Assembly: GCA_905181835.1 (NCBI GenBank)
Contig: CAJIZF010000002.1
Span: 1 to 64,000 of the forward strand
DNA length: 64,000 bases
Reading direction: 5' to 3'
Origin: an uncultured Flavobacteriaceae bacterium
Lineage (GTDB): Bacteria > Bacteroidota > Bacteroidia > Flavobacteriales > Flavobacteriaceae
How positions within the stretch are numbered: position 1 is the stretch's first letter; every line of letters begins with the position of its first letter. The notes beneath the pieces are model-generated. The model saw only the letters and a program-made list of their open reading frames with translations. It had not been told where the DNA came from and did no database searches. Both the position numbers and the translations under genes were made by a program. This document shows, piece by piece, positions 35,701 through 47,700 of the stretch.

Positions 35701-38700
35701 CACATCCAATGTTAAAGTAACAATACCAGCGGTTACATCTAAAGGACTTGGGTTGTAAATTGGATTTAAAGAATTTGGATCATCAAAAAATCCAGTTCCT
35801 GTGGTAGCCCATTCTAAACTTGTAAAGTCTGGAGGCGTTATCGAAGCATCACTGATCTGATAGAAATTATCACTTTCACAAATAGCAGCATCCGCACCCG
35901 CAAAAACAGTAATTTCTCCGTTGATAAATAATTCAATAGAACTTTCCGCAAGATTGTTACAAGGAGCATCTCCAACTGCCAGAAGACTTAGGGTTACCAA
36001 ACCATTTCCAATATCATTTGTTCCAGGCGTATAGGTTGTTGTGGGGTTATCATCATCACCAAAGACTCCGTCACCAGAAGTGGTCCATTCCACACTAATG
36101 GAATTTTCTACGATACCATCCAACAAATAAACAGTACCCGCACAAATAGTATCAGTAGCAGGGCCTGCGTTTGAAGTAGCTTCTCTAGTAATATTTAAAA
36201 GCAAACTGTCTGAAGTACTTCCAGGACAGGCATTGTTATTATCTGCAGTTAAGGTAATTTCGATAGGACTTCCTGAATTTATATCTGAAGGTCCAGGGGT
36301 ATAAATTGGCGATAAACTAGTATCATTAATAAAAGTTCCATCACCAGAACTTGACCACGTAAAGTTCAATGCAGTGGTATTGGCATTTGTTATTTGAAAA
36401 GTATCATTTTCACAAATGATACCGTCATCACCAGCCGATACAGAAACATTTTCTTCAAAAATCACGTTAATGGTTTCGCTTACCGTCGGACAATTAGTTC
36501 CATTGGCAACTGATACTGATAGGTTGACTCCATTAATTAAATCTTGACTAGAAGGATTATAATTAGGATTTAAAACATTATTGTTGTCAAAAGTACCCGT
36601 TCCGTCGGTGCTCCATTCTACCGTTGTAAAATTACTAGCACTTACTCCAGATATAATTAAAGGTAAGTTGTCTGAACACCAAGAAATTACATTACTTGGT
36701 ATGGTAATGCTTGGTGTGTTTGTAATTGTTAAATCAATCGTATCACTCGCATCTAAACATAAAGGAGAACCTGCTCCCGTTAAAGTTAAGGTTACAGTAG
36801 CGTTTTGAACGTCATTTGTACCAGGATTGTACGTAGTGTTTACTGTTGTTGGATCATCAAAAACTCCATCCCCGTTGGTAGTCCAAAGGGTAGTGGTCGT
36901 ATTCTCAGTATTAGCTTCCGAAAGTATGTAAGAATCTCCTTCACAAATCGTAGCATCTTGGCCTGCATCTACGATTGGTGTTTCTTCAAAAGTTAAAATA
37001 ATACTATCAGAAATATTTCCTAAACAAGGAGGATCCGTTTCTGCACTTAGTGTTAAAACAACACTGCCAGCAGTTACATCCTCTGGGGAAGCCGAATAAA
37101 TTGGATTTAAGATAGTTGAACTACTAAAAGTACCCGTTCCACTTGTTGTCCAATTAATGGTATTGATATTTGTTCCTGTTCCGTCCAGTTGGTAGGTGGT
37201 TTCACATAAAGTAACATCGGGACCTGCATTCACTGTTCCAAAATCAATAATTTCTAAAACAAAGTCATCTTGTACCTCATTCGAGCAAGGTGCAAATGGT
37301 GTCCCTGTTAGTATAAATGTTACGAGTCCTAATTCACCATTTGATGGAGTATAGGTGGGGGTTAAACTATTTGGATTTGCTAAGGTACCAAGCCCATCGT
37401 GTGTCCACAAGATAGAGTCAGTATTTTCTGAAGTAGCTCCATTAAGGAAAGTATAACTAGTATCTACACAAACTTGAGCATCGGTTCCAGCATCAACCGT
37501 TGGTTCTGCTTGAATATCTAATACTAATTCATCTTCAACGGTAAGGTCACAAGGAGCATTCCCAGTAACAGTTAATTTTAAGATCACCTGACCAACACCA
37601 ACATCTCCTGTGCTTGTGGTGTAAATTGGAGCAATAGTAGTCTCACTAGTTAAGGTTCCTGTTCCTTGAACAATGGTCCAAAGAAGGCTTGAGTCGTTTG
37701 ATGCTGAAGCTCCTATAACGGTATAAGTTCCTTCACAAATTGTGGTATCTGGGCCGGCATCAACAATTGGAGGATCAATAAAAGTGATGGTTAAACTATC
37801 ACTTACAGTGCCAACACACGGGCTGTCTGCATCTGCTTCTAAAGTGAGTAAGACAGAACCATTATCGATATCAGCTTGGCTTGGCGTATAGGTTGGGTTT
37901 AATATATTTGGGTTGCTAAAAGTACCAGTACCAGAACTTATCCAAGTCAAACTTGAAGAATTAGTTACTGTTGCATCACTTAGGGTATAGCTATCTAACT
38001 CGCAAATAGCTACATCTACCCCTGCATCCACAACCGGTAATTGATTGATAAATAAACTCATCGTTGATACGTCATCTGGACAACTTCCGCCGCTTACAGC
38101 GGTCAAACTAAACTCAACGACTCCAAGAGTAGCGTCTCCATCTGAAGGAGTATAGGTAGGTGTTAAGGTATTGGTGTTTACGAAATTACCTGACCCGGTT
38201 GTAGACCACGAAAACGTGGTGCTTGGATCGCCAGAAATAGTTCCTGAGAAAGTATAAGTTTCGTCTTCACATATAGTAGCATCCTCATCGATCTCTGATA
38301 TAGGTTGGGCATCTATAGTCAAGGACATACTCGAGGTTTCTTCGTTTAAACAAGGAGGAATTGCATTGCTATTTAGTGTTAAAAGAATAGTTCCTATTTC
38401 TCCTGTAGCAGGCGTATAAGTTGGTGTTAAGGTATTGATGCCTGTAATCGTTCCGAGTCCTGTCGTTGTCCAAAAGATATCATTTGTATTCTCTGAAGTA
38501 GCTCCGGAAATAGTAAAAGTTTCTCCCTCACATATAAAGCTGTCTGGTCCGGCATCTACAATCGCATTCGGAATAAGGGTAAGCACCATGCTGTCAAAAA
38601 CTGGATCACATGCTTGAAGTCCAAACCCTGTAATTTCAAGTTCTACAGAACCAAAAGCATAATCACCTGGTCCTGGTGTGTAAGTAGGGGTTAAACTAGT

Positions 38701-41700
38701 GTCATTAACAAAAGTACCAAATCCTGCTGGAGCAGACCATTGAATACTGCTAGTATTAGACTCTTGTGCATCAGGGATTGTATAACTCCCATTCTCTTCA
38801 CAAAGGGTAGCATCCGACCCTGCATTTACTGTAGGGCTTGCGTTGTATTCAATTATTTTTTGTACGATCTCGTCTCCTACACAGGGTGCTACTGGGCTTA
38901 CGGTAAGCGTAAAAGTAACTATTCCTGTTTCACCGGTACCTGGAATGTAGGTGGGGCTTGCTGTTGTAGGGTTTAATAAGGTACCACTTCCAGAAGTGAT
39001 CCACTGTAGTGTGTCAAAATCTTGAACTATTACATCGTTAAAGGTTACTTCCTCATTTTCACATGCAATAATATCTGACCCAATATCTATAGATGGTCTA
39101 TCATTAAAAGTAACCGTAAGAAAATCCGTTTGGTTTGTACATGGAGGAGTTCCAACAGCCTCCAGAGTTAAAGTTACGGTAGTAGTAATTCCATCAATTG
39201 TTCCTGGGGTATAAGTTGTTTGAAGTGAAGTGTCGTCGGAAAAAGAACCATCTCCAGAAGTAGTCCAATTTACAGAAACATAATTGGTTGCTGTTCCTAA
39301 AATATCAATTGGCTCGTCTTCACAGGATTGAATATCAGGACCCGCTTCTACCTCAACAAAATCGATAAAATTTAAAACAAAGGAATCTGCGATAGCGTCT
39401 GTACAAGGTGCTAGTGGATCTGCAGTTAGGGTGAGTATAACATTTCCATCATCCAAATCTAGACTTCCTGGAGTGTAAGATGGATCCTCAGAAATGGGAT
39501 TACTAAAAGTTCCATCTCCAGAAGTAGTCCATTGTAAAGAAGAATAATTTTCTGCGTTTAAAATAGAAATTAAAAAAGGAGTATCTGCACAGGTAGTTTG
39601 GTCTGGTCCAACTTCTAAGACTGGGTTTAAAATTATATCAACTTGCTTTTCATCGATCACCTCTGTACAAGGTGCATCCCCTGTTACAGTTAAGGTTAAT
39701 ATGAAAAATGTATTGTCAAGATCAGTAGGTCCTGGAGTATAAGTTGGGTTTAGAGTGTCTGCATTTATAAAAATTCCTGAACCTGTATTACTGGACCATG
39801 AATACGATATTCCATCTGTTTCTGTTGCATCTGAAACCGTATACGATTGATCTTCACAAAGGAAGTCATCAGCACCAGCATCAACCGTTGGTTGGGGGGT
39901 AATTGTTAATCTAAAAGTTTCTTGAGCATCTAACTGAGGACTACAATTAGCATCTGCTATTAAAGTTAAAGTTAAGTCAACAAATCCAGTTGTTACATCA
40001 GCTGCACTGGGAGTATATACTGGTTCTATGACTGAAGTGTTTGAAAAGGATCCTGTACCTGTAGTTTCCCAAAGGTAGGCCTGTTCGTTAGTATTGGTAG
40101 TAATTCCTAAAATAATATAAGGATTGATATCACAATTAATGTCATCATCGGGAAAACTAACAAATTCTGGAGCACTGATTACTTGAATTGTAATTTGCTC
40201 CGAAACAGTTTCTGTACAGGGTAGTAATGAGCTAGCTACTGCCTCAATAATAACAATATCACTATCAATAGCAGGAATATAAGTTGGGTTTAAAGTGCTT
40301 GCATTTTGTAAGCTACCGGTTCCACTTATAATTTCCCATGCAATCGTATCGTAATTTGTTACTTGAGCATCCAATATGATAGAACTATCAGAACAGGTAA
40401 ACGTTGGACTGTTTGATAAATCTAAAGTTGGTAGCGGGTCAATGTTTAAGGTAAAAGTTGCAGAACCGTTTGAACTTGTACAGACAGTACTTCCAAATAC
40501 GCTTCCTGTAAGGGTGACTTGAGTATTAATGATATCTCCACCACCAGGTTCATAAGTTGGAGTTAGCGTTCCGTTACCAATAAAGGTTCCATCTCCATCT
40601 GTAGTCCACGAAACAGTATCAAAAGCTACATTTGAGATCGTCACTTGTCCAACAGAAAATGTATAATCTTGGTCCTCACAAATGGTATCTGTATTTGGTA
40701 TAATTGTTATTTCTGCAGGTTGATCTATTGTAATTTCTATGGAATCCGTAATTGGAGTTGCACAGGGAGCAATGGGGTCGGCCGTTAAGACCAGCGTTAC
40801 AAAACCATCATCAATATCTTGCTGACTTGGCGTATAAGTGGTATTTACAAGACTAGGATCACTAAAAGTTCCTGTTCCATTTGGTGTTGACCACAATGTT
40901 ATATTTGTATTTGTAACGGTAGCGTCAATGGTAGTCACTGTATCTCCTGAACAAATAGTAAGATTACTTCCAGCTTCCACAACGGGCTGTTTTTGTATGG
41001 TAAGTACCATTTCGTCTATAACAGTGCCAGCACAAGGTGCCACAGAAGTAGCCGTTAACGTAAGTGTTACAGATCCATCAAAGATATCTTGAGCAGTTGG
41101 TGTATAGGTGGGGGTTAGTGTGGTTCCATTAATAAAGGTTCCACCTGTAGCTGAAGACCATAAAATTGTATCAAATCCTGAGGCTGTTGCACCGGTTATG
41201 GTATAATCTTCTCCTTCACAAATAATTGCATCGGCTCCTGCAAATACCTCTGGAAGTGAACTGATAGTTAGTACTTTTTTCACTCACAGCAGCTGTAGAA
41301 CAAGGATTTACTGGACTTGCTGTTAGTTGAAGCGTAACGAAACCTTGAGAAATATCTCCAGGACTTGGCACATAGGTTGGTGTAATTGTAGTTGAATTTG
41401 TTATGGTACCGGTACCGTCTAAAGCGACCCAATTTAAGGTTGAAAAGTGATCTGCGGTTGCATCTGTAATGGTAATCCCATCCTCACAAATAGCTAAATC
41501 ACTACCAGCATCGGCAATAGCATTTTTTTGGATTGATATATCTACCGAATCACTCTGATTTAAATCACAAGTATTATTTCCTAACACCGTAAGTGTCAGG
41601 GTAACAGGACCAGGGCCTTGTATATCTAGAGATCCTGGAATATATACTGGATTTAAGATATTATTTGCAGTAAAGGTACCATCTCCAGAGGTTGCCCAAG

Positions 41701-44700
41701 AAAAAGTTGCAGCATTGGTTACTTCTACGCCATCAACTAAATTAAAAGTTACCGTGTCATCTTCACATATTGTAAAATCAGCTCCTAAATCTACCGTAGG
41801 TAAAGGATCTATAATTAAAGTTAAGGTATCTTGAGCTTCCTCAGCACAGGGTGCTTCTGGGCTTGCAGTTATTGTTAATATAATATCAGTACCGTTAGAA
41901 ATATCATTGGTACTTGGTATATAAGTAGGATTTAGTACTTGATTATTTGGTGAAAAGGTACCTGTTCCTGAAGTAGTCCAAACGATCTGTACCTCGTTTG
42001 TTACAACAGCATCTATCAATACAGCGGTATCGTTTGCACAAATGGTTTGATCGTCACCAGCCTCTGCAGTAGGTTCTTTTAAAAAGGTAATGATTTTAGA
42101 ATCCGAAGTTTCTGCACCACAGTTAAGTGGATCTCTTTTTCCAGTTAGTGTCAAAATAATCTGACCTATTGCAATATCTTGAGATGAAGGAGTATAATCT
42201 ACCACCTCTACATCGTTAGAGGGAGTAAATATTCCAGTACCAGAAGTTGTCCATTCTATGGTGTCATAATGATTCAGCCACTGCATCACTTACTGTAAAA
42301 GATCCAGTAGTTTCACAAAATGAAAGATCAATTCCTGCATCTACCTCAGGTACTTTTGTAATGGTCAATAACCATCTCCGCAATAACAGGAATTGCACAA
42401 GGGCTATTAGGAGCAGCTGTTAATCTTAATGTTACTTCGCCTGCGCTGATATCAGTAGTACCCGGAACGTAGGTTGGTGCAAGCGAACTTGGGTTTGTAA
42501 ATGTTCCGTTTCCAGTTGTTGTCCAAGTAAAATCATTATAGTTGGTAGCAGAGGTCTCACTTGCATCAAATGTAAAATTGTCTCCTTCACAAATTACGCT
42601 GTCTGGACCAGCATCTGCTGTTGGTGAGATTTCTATAAAAATAGTTGTTTGATCTGTCACTGATCCACCACACGGTATGCCGTTGGCATCGTTTGGTGTC
42701 ACCGTTACGGTCAGAAATACAGGACCTGAATCATTAGGTGAAGCAACATATTGTGCATTTAAAGAGGTAGCATTTACAAGACTTCCACTTCCTCCGGTTT
42801 TTGTCCATTGAACTGTATCAAAATCTGTTGCAGTTGCTGATAAAGTAGCCGTACCGTCCTGACAAATTGTGGTATCCGGACCAGCATCTACCGTTGGTTG
42901 TCTTACAATAGTTAAAATCATAAAATCTGTAGCATCCACACATTCAACTTGAGTTGCATCTAGCGTGAGTCTAACTGTACCTGATTGAATATCTAATGCG
43001 CTTGGAAAATAAACAGGATTGATAATATTAGCATCATTGAATGTTCCAGTTCCATCTGTAGACCATTCAATAGTGTCATAGGTATTAACATTACCAGAGG
43101 CTGTTGTTAAAGTAATATTTTGCCCCTCACAAATTTCCTCATCTGCACCCGCAGAAATATCTGGCTCAGGGTAAATATCAAAAAATACATCGTCAGTATC
43201 AGTTCCAACACAAGGTAGGGAAGAGGTTCCCGAGATAGTAAGAAGTACAAAGTTATTGTTTAAGTCATTTGGCCCTGGAGTGTATATTGGGTTTAGTATG
43301 TTAGTGCTACTAAAGGTACCATCACCACCTGTAGTCCAAAGTATAGTATCTGCATTATTTTCAGAAGTATTTTGTATTTGATTTGGCCCCTCACACATGT
43401 TTCCGTCTGGTCCAGCATTTACTTCAACATTTTTTTCTATAGTTAACAAAGTTTCGGCTGTAACTGGAGCACAAGACCCATTACCAGAAGCTTCAATAGT
43501 TAATGTAGCTCCATTAGTAACGTTTATATCTAACGGACCGGGTATATAAATTGGAGTTGCAGTGTTTCCTCCTGTAAATGAACCGTCACCCGAAGTAGAC
43601 CAAGTAATTTCGTCATAATTTGTTACCGTTGCAATGGGTTCTAGTGTTTGATCTTCACAAATAATATAGTTTCCAGTAAGGACAATTTCTGGTCCTTCCG
43701 TAATATTTACCGTTATTTCACCTGTAAAAGGAGCTGTACAGGGACTAAGAGGTGATACAGTTACCGTAAGATCTACAAAACCATTGGCAATATCTGATGG
43801 AGAAGGCGTATATATTGGATCCTCGATTGCATTACTATTTAAGGTGCCCGGTGATCCTGAAGAGGTCCAATTTATGGAACTATAATTTAAGAAGGTAGCA
43901 TTTATTTGAAATGAATCGGTACTACAGATCACACCACCAACTCCCACAGAGGCTTCTATATCTGGAACGATGGTTAAAATAACCTCATCTTGAACCAATG
44001 TCGTGGAACAACCTCCGTTTATATTTTGTGCTGTTAATAGAAAAGTAACACTAGTGGCGATAATATCGTTTGGACCTACTGTATAGGTAGGGTTTAATAA
44101 GGTAGAATCGTCAAAGGATCCGTCACCACCAAGTGCCTCCCATTGATAAGAAACTCCAGAGGTGGGTCCACTTGCAGAAGCGAGTGTGAAATTGGATTGA
44201 TCTTCACAAATAGTTTCATCGGTACCGGCGTCAATAACTGGTGGATTTTCAACAGTTATTACAAGGTCTGCTGTATCCTGACAACCAGTAACATCAGTAG
44301 TTACTGTTAAAAAATATTGGGTTGTGACTATTGGAGCTACAATAGGGTCTGCTAGTGTAGATGTAAAACCTGCAGGAATCGAGGTCCAAGCATACGAAAA
44401 TCCACCTGGGGCAGGTGCACCTAACTGAATGCTTTCACCAACACATATCGTATCGTCACTACCAATTTCTACAACTGGTAAAGGATTTACAGTAACAATA
44501 ACGGAATCCTCTGCAGTTTCTCCAGTATCATCAGTTACGGTTACGGTGTATTCTGTTGTAATTGAAGGACTTACAATTGGATTTGAACTTAAAGGATCGC
44601 TTATGCTTGAATCAGTTGGTACTGAAGTCCATTCATAACTGTACCCTGGGGTGGATGCTGTTCCCAGTTGTGTAATTTCATTTAAACAAATGGCACGATC

Positions 44701-47700
44701 TGGTCCGGCATCAGCTATTGGAGTTGGATTAATTGAAATTATAAGGGTGTCAACTACCTCAGAGCCACAATTAATTCCGTTTACTGTAATCGGTTGAGCC
44801 GTTAGAGTCAATGTGATTGGACCCAACTCTGTTGGTTCTGTTATGTATTGAGCTGATGATTCATCAGTTGGATTGTTTAGGGTTCCACTTCCTCCAGTGA
44901 AAGTCCAAAGTACTGAAGAAGCATTGGTAATAATCCCACTTAGGTCTGCCGTCGCTCCTTGAGAGATGGTTATATCGATTCCAGCATCAACAGTAGGGGT
45001 GTCAACAATAGTTTTTGTGATGGTATTTAACTCGGATCCACAATTATTTGTAGCGGTAAGTGTTAGATTAACAGATCCTGAATTTATATCGTTTGTTCCT
45101 GGGTTGTAAGTTGTATTTATATTTAAATTATCGTTAAAGGTTCCGTCTCCATCTGTAGACCATACAACCGAAGTAGCGTTTGTGGTAGTAGCAGAATTTA
45201 ATAAATAACCGGTTGCACAAATAGAACCGTTAGCTCCTGCAGATACTGATACGGGGCCTTCAATAGTTAAGGTAATCTGGTCTGTAATAGCAGAACAACT
45301 ACCGGATATATTTTGTGCTGTTAAAAGAAAAGTGACACTACCTGCATCGGTATCGTTTGAACCTATTGTATAAGTTGGGTTTAAAAAAGTTGCGTTATTA
45401 AAAGATCCACTTCCACCGAGAGCTTGCCATTGGTATGAAACTCCAGTAGCGGGTCCACTAGCAGAGGTGAGTGTAAAATTAAGTTGAGTATCACAAATAT
45501 TTTCATCGTTTCCAGCATTTATTACAGGAGGACTCTCCACCGTAATCTCTACATTTGCTTCATTCTGACATAGAGTAGTGCTATTGGTTACCGTTAAAAA
45601 ATATTGAGTTGTCACTATTGGAGCTACAGTAGGATCTGCTTGTGTAGAGGTAAATCCTGCAGGGATCGAGGTCCAAGCATACGTAAAGCCTCCTTGCTCA
45701 GGTGCACCCAATACAAAAGTACTACCAAAACAAATTGTATCGTCGTTACCAGCATTTGCAGTTGGTAAAGGATTAACAGTAACAATAACGGTATCCTGTG
45801 AGGTTCCTCCGGCATCATCTGTTACGGTTACGGTATACTCTGTAGTTACCAATGGACTTACATTGGGCTCCGAGCTTGAAGGGTCACTTAGACTACTGTC
45901 AAATGGCACCGAAGTCCATTCATAACTGTATCCTGGAGTAGAAGCTACCCCTAATGTTGTTACTTCATTTAGACATATTGCACGGTTATCTCCAGCATCT
46001 GCTGTTGGAGCAGGATTAATTGAAATTATAAGGGTGTCAACTACCGCAGAGCCACAATTAACTCCGTTTACGGTTAATGGTTGCGCGGTTAGGGTCAATG
46101 TAATTGGCCCCACATCTGTTGGGTCTGACACATATTGGGCTGATGATTCATCAGTTGGATTGTTTAGGGTTCCACTCCCTCCAGTGAAAGTCCAAAGTAC
46201 TGAAGAAGCATTTGTAGTAATCCCACTTAGGTCTGCCGTCGCTCCTTGAGAGATGGTTATATCGATTCCAGCATTAACAGTAGGGGTGTCAACAATGGTT
46301 TTTGTGATGATATCTTGCTCGGACCCACAATTGTTTGTAGCGGTTAAGGTTAAATCAACTGAGCCTGAAAGAACATCAGCTGCGCTGGGAGTGTATACTG
46401 GTTGTAATGCTGTATTATTTGAAAATGATCCGGTTCCAGAACTAGTCCAACTAAGCGTATTTTGATTAGAGGCAGTAGCAGAATTTAATAAATAACCGGT
46501 TGCACAAATAGAACCGTCAGCTCCTGCAGATACTGATACTAGTTCTTCAATTGTTAAGACAATTTCATCTGTGACGGCAGGACAATTATCACCTGGCAAG
46601 TTGTTTTGCGCTGTTAATTGGAATGTTATGCTTGTATCATTTGAGTCTATTGTATAAGTAGGATTTAATAAAGTTGCGTTATTAAAAGATCCATTCCCAC
46701 CAATAGCTTGCCATTGGTAAGCAACTCCAGTAGCGGGTCCGCTAGCAGAAGAAAGTGTAAAAGAAGTTTGATCACTACAGATAGTGGCATTGGTACCAGC
46801 ATTAATAACGGGTAATTGCTCAACGGTTATTGTAACATTGTCTTCGCTTTGACAATTAGTAGTATTATTGGTAACTGTTAAAAAATATTGTGTGGTACTG
46901 TTCGGAGTAACTGTTGGATCTGCTTGTGTAGAGGTAAATCCTGTAGGGATCGAGGTCCAAGAATAACTAAAGCCTCCCTGAGCGGTTGTACCCAACGCAA
47001 AGTTATCCGATTCACAAATACTATCATTGGTACCAGCATTTGCTGTTGGTAGAGGATTTACAATAACAATAACGGTATCCTGCGCAGTTCCTCCAGCACC
47101 ATCAGTTACGGTTACGGTATACTCTGTAGTTACCAATGGTCTGTACATTGGGCTCCGAACTAAATGGATTACTAAGACTACCGTCAAATGGCACCGAAGT
47201 CCATTCATAACTGTATCCTGGAGTAGAAGCTACCCCTAGTGTTGTTACTTCATTTAGACATATTGCACGGTTATCTCCAGCATCTGCTGTTGGAGCAGGA
47301 TTAATTGAAATTATAAGGGTGTCAACTACCGCAGAGCCACAATTAACTCCGTTTACGGTCAATGGTTGCGCGGTTAGGGTCAATGTAATTGGCCCCACAT
47401 CTGTTGGGTCTGACACATATTGGGCTGATGATTCATCAGTTGGATTGTTTAGGGTTCCACTCCCTCCAGTGAAAGTCCAAAGTACTGAAGAAGCATTTGT
47501 AGTAATCCCACTTAGGTCTGCCGTCGCTCCTTGAGAGATGGTTATATCGATTCCAGCATTAACAGTAGGGGTGTCAACAATGGTTTTTGTGATGATATCT
47601 TGCTCGGACCCACAATTATTTGTAGCGGTTAAGGTTAAATCAACTGAGCCTGAAAGTACATCAGCTGCGCTGGGAGTGTATACTGGTTGTAATGCTGAAT

